Positions 22,832 through 31,417 of a stretch of 64,000 nucleotides of DNA are shown piece after piece (position 1 is the stretch's first letter; each line of letters opens with the position of its first letter). Location of the stretch: NCBI RefSeq assembly GCF_001483745.1, contig NZ_LQBL01000028.1, forward strand, positions 62,001 through 126,000. Direction: 5' to 3'. The notes under the pieces are model-generated. The model was not told the origin of the DNA and did no database searches. It was given only the letters and a program-made list of their open reading frames with translations. The DNA comes from Serinicoccus chungangensis (GTDB lineage Bacteria > Actinomycetota > Actinomycetes > Actinomycetales > Dermatophilaceae). A program made the translations under genes and the position numbers.

Positions 22832-24813
22832 GTGATCTGCTCCTTGCTGTCGGGGGACGGGTCCAGGCTGTCCTCGTCCGCGCCGTCGGCGGGACGGTAG
22901 AGGGCGGCCTCGAAGATGACGCTGAGGATGAGGAGGTCGTAGGCCACCCAGAGGACGTTGACCCCGGTGCCGATCTCACTGCTCGCCGCACCGGTCCACA
23001 GGCGCACCAGCCCGGCGACGACCGCCACGGCCAGCACCGTGCAGGCGAGCAGCTGGGGCCACACCAACCGGATCGGGAAGCGGCTGAGCCCCTGCTGCCG
23101 GGTCTTGGGCGTCACGACGAACCCGAGCGGGCGCTTGCCGAACACGTTGGCCGCGGCCGTGAGGCAGGCACGGATCCACAACGGGAAGAGCGCCAGGCTG
23201 TACTGGTGGCCGCGCCAGGTCTTCACGCCGTACCCGACCACCATGAAGAGGATCTGGTTGGCCAGGAAGTAGGGCACGAAGCGGATGAGGAAGTCGAGCC
23301 CGAACGCCTCGACGGGCAGGACGCCGAAGCACAGGTAGAACACCGGGGCCGCCATGAAGACGACGGCGGCGAAGCCGGAGAGGTAGCTCCACATGGTGGC
23401 GAAGTACATGAGCCGCTGGCCGGCGGAGAGCCCCTTCTGGACGAGCGGGTTCTCCCGCAGCAGCACCTGCAGGGTGCCCTGGGCCCAGCGCAACCGCTGC
23501 TGCAGCATCGTGCCGAGGTCCTCGGGCGCGAGACCGGTGGCGAGGATCTCGTGGTGGTAGACCGAGCGCCACCCCTGGCTGTGCAGCCGCATGCACGTCG
23601 CCATGTCCTCGGTCACCGAGACGGTGGCCATCGGCATCAAGGGCTGCGCCTCGTCGGCGCGGTCCACGTCGACGGCGCGCAGGAGCTGGCGCACCGACTC
23701 GATCGCGGCCAACGGCGAGAGCTCGCGCTCGCTGAGCAGGGTCAGTGCCTCGTCGTCGACGAGCAGCACCCCTGTCTCCTCGTCCACGTCGATGGCGGGG
23801 GGCAGCTCGGCCAGGTCGGCCCGGGTCTGCTCCAGGTCGCTCTCCACCAGCCCGCGGGCCGCCCGGTCCGCGGCGCTCTGGAAGGCGTAGGTGACCTCGC
23901 CCACCGGTTCGCCGCGCCGCAGGGCGACGGAGGCCTGCTGGGCGGCGGTCCGCAGCTCGTCCACCGCGGCGACCGCGGCCGGACCGTGCTGGCGCGCCGA
24001 TCGCGCGGCTCTGGCGAGGATCCGGCGTGAGGCGCCGAGGGCGTCGCGCACGCCCTCCTCGACCTCTCGCACATACCCCACGATGCCCAGCTGCATGAGG
24101 GCCTCGCGACGCAGGACGGCGTTGGAGCCGCAGAAGAAGGCGGCGTTCCAGCCGTCCTTGCCCTGCTGGATGGGCCCGTAGAACAACGGGGCTTGGCTGC
24201 CCAGGGGGTCGGAGTCGGTGACGTTCGTGAACCACTGGGGGGTCTGCACGAGGGCGACCTCGGGGTCACGGAACCAGCCGAGGGTGCTGTCCAGGATCTC
24301 CGGCGCGGGGATCTGGTCGGCGTCCAGGATGAGGAGGAACTCGCCCTCGGTGAGGAAGAGCGCGTTGTTGAGGTTCCCGGCCTTGGCGTGCCGGGGCCGG
24401 TCGGACCAGTCCTCGGTACGGGTGAGGTAGCCCACGCCCAGGCGGTCGGCCGCCTCCCGCATGTCGGGTCGGTCGCCGTCGTCGAGGATCCAGGTCTGGT
24501 GCGGGTGACGGATGCCCACGGCGGCCCGCGCGGTGGCGACCACCATCTCGACCGGCTCGTTGTAGGTGGTGATGAGCACGTCGACGGTGGCGTCCTCGGG
24601 CGGCTCGGGGGCTTCGCCCCGCCGCTTGAGCCGCCACACGGTGAGGCCGAACAGGTAGGAGTCCACGAGGGCGTAGGTCTCCGCCAGGACGAGCGGCACC
24701 GCGATCCACCAGTTCTCCCACCGGACCGAGTAGAGCCAGCGCCACCCGACGTAGGACGTGCCGAGCACCAGCGTCAGCACGACGAGCACGCGCACGAGGA
24801 GCTGGCGGCCCAT
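22828..24813 (-). CDS. Cellulose-synthase-like membrane glycosyltransferase (GT2)
   Basis: The protein has 661 residues. Two N-terminal helices (5-23, 35-52) precede a processive GT2 domain with ITTYNEP (81-87), DDGDRPD, DAD at 164-166, TED at 401-403 and QRLRW at 439-443. Further helices lie at about 466-505, 508-530, 585-605 and 617-635. This is the BcsA core, so it probably makes and extrudes a beta-linked polysaccharide. Two oddities: no PilZ domain is seen at the C terminus, and about 150 extra residues (247-395) sit between NAVLRREAL and the TED motif. The ATG shares a base with the phosphatase stop, and the 3' end overlaps the STAS gene. Confidence 0.88.
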   Translation of the reverse strand: MGRQLLVRVLVVLTLVLGTSYVGWRWLYSVRWENWWIAVPLVLAETYALVDSYLFGLTVWRLKRRGEAPEPPEDATVDVLITTYNEPVEMVVATARAAVGIRHPHQTWILDDGDRPDMREAADRLGVGYLTRTEDWSDRPRHAKAGNLNNALFLTEGEFLLILDADQIPAPEILDSTLGWFRDPEVALVQTPQWFTNVTDSDPLGSQAPLFYGPIQQGKDGWNAAFFCGSNAVLRREALMQLGIVGYVREVEEGVRDALGASRRILARAARSARQHGPAAVAAVDELRTAAQQASVALRRGEPVGEVTYAFQSAADRAARGLVESDLEQTRADLAELPPAIDVDEETGVLLVDDEALTLLSERELSPLAAIESVRQLLRAVDVDRADEAQPLMPMATVSVTEDMATCMRLHSQGWRSVYHHEILATGLAPEDLGTMLQQRLRWAQGTLQVLLRENPLVQKGLSAGQRLMYFATMWSYLSGFAAVVFMAAPVFYLCFGVLPVEAFGLDFLIRFVPYFLANQILFMVVGYGVKTWRGHQYSLALFPLWIRACLTAAANVFGKRPLGFVVTPKTRQQGLSRFPIRLVWPQLLACTVLAVAVVAGLVRLWTGAASSEIGTGVNVLWVAYDLLILSVIFEAALYRPADGADEDSLDPSPDSKEQIT

Positions 24814-25484
24814 CAGCGGTCCCTCCGGACGACGAGGGCCGTCACGTCGTCGGTCACCACGTGGTGGGCCGCTCGCGCCAGGATCTCGTCCACCAGGTCC
24901 TGCGCGGTGGCGCTGACCCCCGACAGCTCACGACCCGTCTCGACGGCGTCCCAGGGCTCGTCGAACAGGTCGAGGATCCCGTCGCTGACCACGGCGAGCG
25001 TCTCCCCGGGGGCCAGGACGTCCTCGTGGCTCTCCCAGGTGTCGTCGTCCACGGCCCCGATGGGCAGGTCCTCGGAGGTGAGCAGGCGCGCGCTCGAGGC
25101 GGTCGCGTCGATGATGACCGCCAGCCCGTGCCCGGCGTCGACGTACTCCAGCGCCCCGGTCTCCGGGGTCAACCGGGCGGCGAATATCGTGACGAAGGCG
25201 CCGGTCTCGTTCAGGTCGTCGGCCATGCTCGCGGCCACCCGTCGCAGGGCCTGGGCCAGCGTGTTGTAGCGCGAGGCACCCCGGAGGACCGCTCGCAGCC
25301 CGGCCGCGAGGATGGCGGCGGTCAACCCCTTGCCCATGACATCGGCCAGCACCACCTGGAAACCATCGGGCAGCTCGTGCCAGTCGTAGAAGTCACCGCT
25401 CACCGAGCGTGCGGGGGCGCCGCCGCCCGCGACGTCATAGCCCTCCAGCCCGAGCGGACGACGCGGCACCAGCCGACGCTGGAC
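24813..25484 (-). CDS. SpoIIE/PP2C-type phosphatase domain (downstream part of a frameshifted gene)
   Basis: This segment encodes a PP2C/SpoIIE phosphatase: VQRRLVPRRPLGLEGYD linker, SVSGDFYDW, DVMGKGLTAAILAAGLRAVL, YVDAGHGLAVI and SDGILDLFDEP, with the metal-binding Asp residues in place. It should dephosphorylate the STAS protein two genes downstream. It has no sensible start of its own. The upstream GAF frame joins it perfectly if one G is dropped from the GGG at plus positions 25484-25486. With that repair the product is about 393 residues, a normal GAF-SpoIIE protein. Whether this is a mutation, a sequencing error or programmed frameshifting cannot be told here. Confidence 0.8.
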   Translation of the reverse strand, partial: VQRRLVPRRPLGLEGYDVAGGGAPARSVSGDFYDWHELPDGFQVVLADVMGKGLTAAILAAGLRAVLRGASRYNTLAQALRRVAASMADDLNETGAFVTIFAARLTPETGALEYVDAGHGLAVIIDATASSARLLTSEDLPIGAVDDDTWESHEDVLAPGETLAVVSDGILDLFDEPWDAVETGRELSGVSATAQDLVDEILARAAHHVVTDDVTALVVRRDR

Positions 25485-25995
25485 CCTGCTCGGCCTCGAG
25501 CCGGTCGTCGGAGCGGACGAGCTCCTCCTCGACCCAGCTCGCCAGGTCGGCCAGCAGCCGCTGCTGGGTGGCGTCGAACTGGCGGGCCTGCGGCCCGGCG
25601 AGGCACAGGGAGCCGACCGCCTGGCCGCCGGGAGCGCGCAGCGGGTGGCCGGCGTAGAAGCGCACGTGCGGGTCACCGGCCACGAGGGCGGTGTGCCGGA
25701 ACCTCGCGTCCAGCATGACGTCGGGGACCACGAGGGTCTCCGCCTGCCGGATGGTGTGCGCGCAGAACGAGTCGGCGAGGGGCACCGAGCCGCAGTCCAT
25801 GCCCAGCGCGGCGATGGTGTGCTGGGCCTGGGCGTCGACCATGTTGACGGCCACGACCGGGACGTCGAAGAGCTGCTGGGCCAGCCGGATCACCCGGTCG
25901 AAACGCCCCTCCGTGGGTGCGTCGAGGACGTCCAGGCGCTGCAACGCCCCCACCCGGTCGTCCTCGGTCACCAGAGTCGATCCCTCCGCATCCAC
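25435..25995 (-). CDS. GAF-domain sensor (upstream part of a frameshifted GAF-SpoIIE gene)
   Basis: As read, this is a 186-residue protein. Residues 1-170 are a GAF domain with FDRVIRLAQQLFDVPVVAVNMV, LADSFCAHTIRQAETLVVPD, FYAGHPLRAPGGQAVGSLCL and a closing coiled helix (LLADLASWVEEELVRSDDRL). The last 16 residues are out-of-frame translation of the linker region, ending at a chance TGA. GAF domains sense small ligands or redox state. The Cys in DSFCAHTI is conserved in this sub-group, but the ligand is unknown. It is first in the partner-switching cluster, so the input signal would enter here. Confidence 0.8.
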   Translation of the reverse strand: MDAEGSTLVTEDDRVGALQRLDVLDAPTEGRFDRVIRLAQQLFDVPVVAVNMVDAQAQHTIAALGMDCGSVPLADSFCAHTIRQAETLVVPDVMLDARFRHTALVAGDPHVRFYAGHPLRAPGGQAVGSLCLAGPQARQFDATQQRLLADLASWVEEELVRSDDRLEAEQGPASAGAASSARAGGL

Positions 25996-26034
25996 GCGCT
26001 GACCTGTCCTTTCCGCGTTCCCGACGATGCGGTG

Positions 26035-26448
26035 TCAGACTAGCCGGTAACCACCGCGCGAGGCGCGACGGATGCGGATGGGCCCGCGAGCCGCCGACGG
26101 GTCCACGACCCGACCCTGCTGGACCATCTCGATCTCCCCGGCGGCCACGAGCCGGCGGGCAGCACGGCGGGCCGGCTCCATGAGGTCGCGCCACTCCTCG
26201 AGCCCACGGTCCCGGGCCACCTGACGCGCCGCCTCCGAGGGGCAGATGGTGGCGTCCCGTGCCCGCTGGTCGAGCAGCGCGCCGATGGCGTCCTCGAGCT
26301 CGTGGTCGACCTCACCCACCCCCCGGCGCCGGCAGGCGGCGGAGCAGTAGCGCACCTGGTCCCAGTCCCGCTCCCACTTCTTGCGCCAGGTGATCGTCCG
26401 GCCGCAGGACACGCAGGTCTTGTCCACCGGGTGGGCGCCCCCGCTCAT
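26035..26448 (-). CDS. DUF2256 plus DUF3253 domain protein
   Basis: This 137-residue two-domain protein has an N-terminal DUF2256 zinc-ribbon-like part (residues 10-40) with [20 protein letters not shown] and Cys at 12, 15, 35 and 39. It then has a DUF3253 winged-helix-like part ending [15 protein letters not shown]. Both domains are uncharacterised; a nucleic-acid-binding role is only a guess. The ATG overlaps the stop of the sugar permease gene by 4 bases, so it is co-transcribed with the ABC importer, perhaps by accident of packing. Confidence 0.82.
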   Translation of the reverse strand: MSGGAHPVDKTCVSCGRTITWRKKWERDWDQVRYCSAACRRRGVGEVDHELEDAIGALLDQRARDATICPSEAARQVARDRGLEEWRDLMEPARRAARRLVAAGEIEMVQQGRVVDPSAARGPIRIRRASRGGYRLV

Positions 26449-27278
26449 CGCAGCCCGCTGCGGGAGAAGCCCTGGACGAACCAGCGCTGGGCCAGGAGGA
26501 AGACCAGCACCATCGGCGCGACGGTGATGAGGGCGAAGGCCATGGTCGCGCCGTAGTCCGGGCCGAACTGGCCCTGCAGGAAGAGCAGCCCCACCGGCAG
26601 GGTGTAGAGCGCGTTCTCCCGCAGCGCGATGAGCGGCCAGGCGAAGTCGTTCCACACCTGCAGCATGCTCATGAAGAAGAGCACCGCGATGAGCGGCCGC
26701 GACAGCGGCAGCACGATGCGCCAGAAGATCTGCAGGTGCGTCGCGCCGTCGATCCGGGCCGCCTCGATGAGCTCGCGCGGGATGGTGAGGATGAACTGCC
26801 GGGCGAGGAAGACCCCGAAGGCCGAGGCCGCCGTCGGCAGGATCACCGCCCAGTAGCTGCCGTAGAGGCCGAGGTCGGTGACGAGCCGGAACAGCCCGAC
26901 CATGATGACCTGCACCGGCAGCATGAGCGTGGACAGCGCGACCAGCAGCAGCACCCCCGAGCCGGGGAAGCGCAGGTGGGCGAAGGCATACCCGGCGAGC
27001 AGGTTGACGAGCACGATGATGACCGAGGTCACCAGGGCGATCGCCACCGAGTTGCCGAACCAGGTGAGCACCGGGAAGGAGTCGAGGACCCGCCGGAAGT
27101 TGTCCAGCGTGGCCTGCTCCGGCCACAGCCGCAGCCCTCCCCCGGACAGCGAGGACCGGGTGGAGAAGGCGACGACCACCATCCAGTAGAGCGGGAAGAG
27201 GATGACCGCCGCGGCCAGCAGGGCGCCCAGCAGGCGCAGCCCTGCAGCTGTCCGGCGACGGGTGACAGGGGTGCTCAC
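26445..27278 (-). CDS. Carbohydrate ABC transporter permease (MalG type)
   Basis: The 277-residue permease has six predicted helices. The EAA loop reads [20 protein letters not shown], and the N terminus [17 protein letters not shown] is typical of MalG/UgpE-like subunits. It pairs with the permease gene upstream to form the channel for a sugar or glycerol-phosphate compound. The GTG overlaps the preceding stop by 4 bases. There is no ATPase gene in the operon, so a shared MsiK-like ATPase elsewhere is expected, as is common in actinobacteria. Confidence 0.88.
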   Translation of the reverse strand: MSTPVTRRRTAAGLRLLGALLAAAVILFPLYWMVVVAFSTRSSLSGGGLRLWPEQATLDNFRRVLDSFPVLTWFGNSVAIALVTSVIIVLVNLLAGYAFAHLRFPGSGVLLLVALSTLMLPVQVIMVGLFRLVTDLGLYGSYWAVILPTAASAFGVFLARQFILTIPRELIEAARIDGATHLQIFWRIVLPLSRPLIAVLFFMSMLQVWNDFAWPLIALRENALYTLPVGLLFLQGQFGPDYGATMAFALITVAPMVLVFLLAQRWFVQGFSRSGLR

Positions 27279-28150
27279 TCGGTCTCCTCCCGCCGGCGCT
27301 GCGCGCGCCACCGCAGCGCGGTCACCGCGAGGGTGACGGCGAGCAGCACGACGCCGATGGCCGCGGCATACCCCTGGTCCCGGGTGACGAACCCGGTGTC
27401 GTAGGCGTAGGTGACCAGCACGGTCGTGGCCCGCTCCGGTCCTCCACCGGTCATGACGAAGACGATGTCGAAGACCTGGAAGGAGTAGATGATGTTGAGG
27501 ATGACCAGGAAGAACGACTGGTTGCTCAGCTGGGGCACGGTGACGTGGCGCAGCCGCTGCCAGGCGTTGGCGCCGTCCAGCCGCGCCGCCTCGTAGAGCT
27601 CGGTCGCCACCCCCTGCAGCCCCGCCAGGTAGATGAGCATGTTGAAGCCCACCCGCCACCACAGGGTCATGATGACCACGGAGGCGAACGCGGCCGGCCC
27701 GTGCGTCTGCCAGTCCACCTGCGGGAGGCCCAGGGCCCGGGCCACCTCGGTGAGGAAGCCGCTGTTCTCGTCGAAGATGAGCACGCCCATGAGCGCGGTC
27801 GCGACCCCGGAGATCGCCATCGGCAGGATGAGCACCGAGCGCAGGGCGCCGCGCGCCGGGAGCGCGGAGTCCAGCAGCAGGGCCAGCCCGAGGCCGATCG
27901 CCATCGCGGCCGGGGTCACGAGCACGGTGTAGAGCGCGGTGTTGAGGGTGGCCCGCCAGAAGACGGGGTCCTGCGCGAGGCGCCGGTAGTTGTCCAGGCC
28001 GACGAAGGTCCCCTCGCCGAAGCCGTTGGTCTCCTGCAGGCTGATGACCATCGCGCCACCCAGCGGCAGCAGCACGAAGACCCCGAGCAGCAGCAGCGTG
28101 GGCGCGGCGAAGGCGTAGCCCGCCCACGCCTCGCGGACGCGCGCCGTCAC
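27275..28150 (-). CDS. Carbohydrate ABC transporter permease (MalF type)
   Basis: The 291-residue permease has six helices. [20 protein letters not shown] is the first helix, and [20 protein letters not shown] is the EAA motif that contacts the ATPase. [20 protein letters not shown] is the last helix. It is the MalF/UgpA-type partner of the next permease. The GTG start overlaps the binding-protein stop by 4 bases. Substrate class is carbohydrate by family only. Confidence 0.88.
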   Translation of the reverse strand: MTARVREAWAGYAFAAPTLLLLGVFVLLPLGGAMVISLQETNGFGEGTFVGLDNYRRLAQDPVFWRATLNTALYTVLVTPAAMAIGLGLALLLDSALPARGALRSVLILPMAISGVATALMGVLIFDENSGFLTEVARALGLPQVDWQTHGPAAFASVVIMTLWWRVGFNMLIYLAGLQGVATELYEAARLDGANAWQRLRHVTVPQLSNQSFFLVILNIIYSFQVFDIVFVMTGGGPERATTVLVTYAYDTGFVTRDQGYAAAIGVVLLAVTLAVTALRWRAQRRREETE

Positions 28151-29442
28151 TGCGTCGCAGCCTCGATGCCGTCGGAGAGCGTGGCGAGGGTCGTCTCCAC
28201 GTCGGCGTCGCCGAGGAAGCTCGCCTCCAGACCGTCCTGCAGCACGGTGATGATCGAGGACATGTCCGGGGAGGCGACCTGCCCCGAGTCCTGCGGCAGC
28301 ACCGCGCTGGACTGCTGCAGGAAGACCTGCGACAGCTCGGGACGCACCTCGAACTCGATGCCCTCCTCCACGAGGTCGGCCCGGGTGGGCAGCAGGGAGG
28401 AACCGGCGCAGAACTCGCGCATCTGCTCGGCCTCGGTGACGAACTCCAGGAACCGGGCGACCAGCTCCGGCTGCTCGGTCTGCGCCGTGGCCACGAGGGC
28501 GTTGCCGCCGAAGTCGCCGGCCGAGCGCTCGTTGCGGGGCGGGAAGGTGGCCGCCCACTCCCGCTCGTAGGTCGCCTCCGCGTCGGGGACGAGGAAGGCC
28601 CCGGCGAAGACCATGGGGACGGTACCGGCGAACCAGCTGTCCGCGGCATACGTCGAGGAGCTGATGGAGTTGTTGCGCGGCACCAGGTTGTCCCGGAAGA
28701 AGCTGGTGGTGAACTCCACGGCCGCGGCCCCGGCGTCGGAGTTGATCGCCGGCGTCACGAGGTCCTCCTCGAGGAAGCGTCCGTCGGCCTCGAAGAGCCA
28801 GCTCAGCCACCGGGTCACCCCGTTGCCCTGCCAGTTGTAGGCGAAGGGCGACTGGTCCGAGGGCAGGGACTCCTGGAGCCGGCGCGCGACGTCGGCGAAC
28901 TCCTCCCAGGTCCAGGCCTCCTCCAGCGTCTGCGGCACCGAGTCGATGCCGGCGTCGGCGAGCGCCTGCACGTCGTAGAGGATGACCGAGGTGTCGGTGT
29001 GGTGGGGCACGCCGTAGGGCGAGCCGCCGTTCTGCACCGCGGCCCAGGCCTGGGGGGTGAACCGGTCGGCGAACCCGTCGCTCAGGTGCGGGGTGAGGTC
29101 CAGGAGCTGGTCGCGCCCGGCATAGCTGCCGAAGGTGTAGTAGGGCACCCGGAACACGTCCGGCGGGTTCCCGGCCTGCAGCTGGGCGTCGATGTTGGTG
29201 AACATCTGCTCGTAGGGCACGGCGTTGAGCTCGACGCTGGCCCCGTCGTTGGCGGCCTCGAAGGCCGAGATGGCCGACCGCAGGGCCGCGAGCTCGGCGT
29301 CGGTGCCCCAGGTGGTGAAGGTGAGCGAGCCCTCGGTCGAGGCCGAGCCGGACCCGGTCGAGAAGCCGGCACAGCCACCGAGGGCCGCGGGGGTCGCCGC
29401 CGCGCCCAGGGCAGCGAGGAACGAGCGTCGGGACAGTCGCAT
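28147..29442 (-). CDS. Extracellular sugar-binding lipoprotein
   Basis: The 431-residue family-1 solute-binding protein begins MRLSRRSFLAAL, a twin-arginine-like signal. It then has a lipobox, LGGC, with Cys24. Signature regions include LTFTTWGTDAELAALRSAI, VELNAVPYEQMFTNIDAQL and PDVFRVPYY. It delivers a sugar or sugar-phosphate to the two permeases downstream. The ATG has GGAG six bases upstream, and TAGGCT at plus 29502-29507 is a candidate -10. No transcription regulator is adjacent, so the inducer and sugar are unknown. Confidence 0.87.
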   Translation of the reverse strand: MRLSRRSFLAALGAAATPAALGGCAGFSTGSGSASTEGSLTFTTWGTDAELAALRSAISAFEAANDGASVELNAVPYEQMFTNIDAQLQAGNPPDVFRVPYYTFGSYAGRDQLLDLTPHLSDGFADRFTPQAWAAVQNGGSPYGVPHHTDTSVILYDVQALADAGIDSVPQTLEEAWTWEEFADVARRLQESLPSDQSPFAYNWQGNGVTRWLSWLFEADGRFLEEDLVTPAINSDAGAAAVEFTTSFFRDNLVPRNNSISSSTYAADSWFAGTVPMVFAGAFLVPDAEATYEREWAATFPPRNERSAGDFGGNALVATAQTEQPELVARFLEFVTEAEQMREFCAGSSLLPTRADLVEEGIEFEVRPELSQVFLQQSSAVLPQDSGQVASPDMSSIITVLQDGLEASFLGDADVETTLATLSDGIEAATQ

Positions 29443-29501
29443 GGTGACTCCGTGGGTGAGGAGGAACGGTGACGGGTCGCCGTGCGGGGATCGGCTGCGC
29501 T

Positions 29502-29507
29502 GAGCCT
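29502..29507 (-). promoter_or_regulatory. -10 element TAGGCT for the sugar ABC operon
   Basis: Read on the minus strand, TAGGCT (preceded by T) lies about 60 bases before the binding-protein ATG. The implied leader of about 50 nt contains the GGAG ribosome-binding site. Confidence 0.4.
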
Positions 29508-29625
29508 AACCTCGAGGTGCGCGCCCCGTCCTGTTCGGCCGTCCTGCTCCGGAGGGCGGTGGGCGCGGCCACCTGGCGGGCACGCCACCGGGAATTCTGT
29601 GCCAGGGTCCGTCGCTGGAGCGGGT

Positions 29626-30471
29626 ATGACTGTTCCGACACTCAAGCTTCACGACGGCACGACCATCCCCCAGCTCGGTTTCGGGGTCTTCCAGATCCCG
29701 CCGAAGGACACCAAGCAGGCGGTGCTGCAGGCGTTCGAGTTCGGCTACCGCCACATCGACACCGCGCAGATGTACCAGAACGAGGCGGGTGTCGGAGAGG
29801 CGATCGCCGAGTCCGGGCTGTCGCGCGACGAGATCTACGTCACCACCAAGCTCAACAACGGGTTCCACCGTCCCGAGGACGCCCGTCGCTCGCTGGACGA
29901 GTCGCTGGACCGCCTCGGCCTGGACCAGGTCGACCTGTTCCTCATCCACTGGCCGCTGCCCACGCGCTACGACGGTGACTACGTCTCCACGTGGGAGACC
30001 ATGCTCGAGCTGCAGCGGGCCGGCAAGACCCGCTCGGCCGGCGTCTCCAACTTCGAGCCCGACCACCTCGAGCGCATCGTCGAGGCCACCGGCAGCGCTC
30101 CGGTGGTGAACCAGATCGAGGTGCACCCCTACTTCGCCAACGAGGCGGCCCGGAAGGCCACGCACGAGCACGGCGGGCTGGTCGAGGCCTGGTCGCCCAT
30201 CGCCCAGGGCGCCGTCCTGGACGACGCGGTCCTGCTCGGGATCGCCGAGGCCCACGGGCGCACCCCGGCCCAGGTCGCGCTCCGGTGGCACCTCCAGCGC
30301 GGCGACATCATCTTCCCCAAGTCCGTGACGCCGGGCCGGATGCAGCAGAATTTTGAGATCTTCGACTTCGAGCTGACCGAGGACCAGATGAGCGCCGTCG
30401 ACGGGCTGGACAAGGGCGAGGACGGCCGCCGCGGCCCGCACCCCGACGAGATGGACGTCATCCCCGACTGA
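29626..30471 (+). CDS. Aldo/keto reductase
   Basis: The 281-residue (beta/alpha)8 NADPH-dependent reductase has the complete catalytic tetrad: Asp45 and Tyr50 in HIDTAQMYQNE, Lys75 in VTTKLNN and His108 in FLIHWPLP. NADPH-binding segments are AWSPIAQG and IIFPKSVTPGRMQQNFEIF. It is closest in style to the 2,5-diketo-gluconate/methylglyoxal reductase group. It starts at the ATG at 29626, with GGAG seven bases upstream. It is divergent from the sugar importer, and its end overlaps the convergent App1 gene by 14 bases. The substrate is not known. Confidence 0.9.
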   Translation: MTVPTLKLHDGTTIPQLGFGVFQIPPKDTKQAVLQAFEFGYRHIDTAQMYQNEAGVGEAIAESGLSRDEIYVTTKLNNGFHRPEDARRSLDESLDRLGLDQVDLFLIHWPLPTRYDGDYVSTWETMLELQRAGKTRSAGVSNFEPDHLERIVEATGSAPVVNQIEVHPYFANEAARKATHEHGGLVEAWSPIAQGAVLDDAVLLGIAEAHGRTPAQVALRWHLQRGDIIFPKSVTPGRMQQNFEIFDFELTEDQMSAVDGLDKGEDGRRGPHPDEMDVIPD

Positions 30472-31417
30472 CGGACTCCAGGGTCGCCAGGTCCGCCTCC
30501 AGCAGGGCGGCGACCCGGACGGACTGCTCCTGCGCGAGCTCCAGGGCCCCGAGCTCGGTCTGCACCGCCTGCGCGACGGTGCGGCCCTGCTCGGGGCTCA
30601 GCAGTCCCAGCCGCACCGCGTGCGCCGCGGCCCCGGCATAGGTGTCGAAGACGTGGACCCGCCGCTGCGCCCAGGCGTCGCGTGCCGCCGCGTCGAGGCC
30701 GGTGACGTCGTGCAGCAGCGTCCCGACGACGTGGTCGTGGGGTCGGACGGCCATCTCGGCGCCCACGTCGCCGTCGGCCTGACCGCTGTCACCGATGAAC
30801 ACCATGCGGCACTCGGGGAAGAGCAGGTGGTCGCGCTCCATGTTCTGGAGCTTGCGCTCGGCGATGGCGTTCTTGGTGTGCAGGTTGAGCAGCGACCCCC
30901 CGAGCACCGTGTGGGTCGGCATGCCGAGCTCGGAGAGGTCGTCCCGGGTGTACTGCTCGACGAGCCCGAGCGGACCACCCGGGCGAGCGGTGACGAAGGT
31001 GAGGTCGCCCACCCGTCCCGGGTCGGCGGTCGCGCCCCTGTCCAGCTCGGTGAGCAGCGCGACCACGCCGGGGTAGACGGTGCCGCGCGGGAAGCGCTCG
31101 TCGTGGATGGCGCTCTTGACGGTGTCGTCGATGTCGCACAGCACCCGCAGGTCGGAGGCGGGCTGGTCGCTCGCCTGCGCGGCGATGTGCTCCAGCAGGG
31201 TGTCCTGCAGGTCCTCGTCGAGGTGGTCGAAGACCAGGTGCTCCAGGTCGTGGTGGTCCCCGGTGGCGTTGAGTCGGTACTTCAGGTCGTGGAAGGCGGC
31301 CCCCTCCAGGGCCGTCATCGTGTCGACGATGGCCTCCTGGTCCTCGCGCGTCACCCGTCCCCGGTGCAACGGTCCGATGAGCCGGGCCAGCAGCTCGGTC
31401 GGCACGCTGGCGCTCAC
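30458..31417 (-). CDS. App1-like phosphatase (HAD-type phosphatidate phosphatase domain)
   Basis: This 319-residue protein has a HAD-like catalytic core: DIDDTVK (Asp95, Asp97), LTFVTARP, the lysine region HTKNAIAERKLQNM and MVFIGDSGQAD. The order fits the App1/DUF2183 phosphatase domain known from yeast phosphatidate phosphatase. The first 90 residues are an extra helical part. The GTG start overlaps the diacylglycerol kinase stop by 4 bases. A kinase and a phosphatase for the same lipid pair would be co-expressed, which suggests a phosphatidate/diacylglycerol balance, though this is an inference. Confidence 0.78.
   Translation of the reverse strand: MSASVPTELLARLIGPLHRGRVTREDQEAIVDTMTALEGAAFHDLKYRLNATGDHHDLEHLVFDHLDEDLQDTLLEHIAAQASDQPASDLRVLCDIDDTVKSAIHDERFPRGTVYPGVVALLTELDRGATADPGRVGDLTFVTARPGGPLGLVEQYTRDDLSELGMPTHTVLGGSLLNLHTKNAIAERKLQNMERDHLLFPECRMVFIGDSGQADGDVGAEMAVRPHDHVVGTLLHDVTGLDAAARDAWAQRRVHVFDTYAGAAAHAVRLGLLSPEQGRTVAQAVQTELGALELAQEQSVRVAALLEADLATLESVSRG

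Noticed and set aside
25435-25484. Reading the GAF and SpoIIE parts as two normal separate genes
   Set aside because: The phosphatase frame has no ATG, GTG or TTG with a ribosome-binding site at a sensible place, and the two halves join perfectly after a one-base correction.
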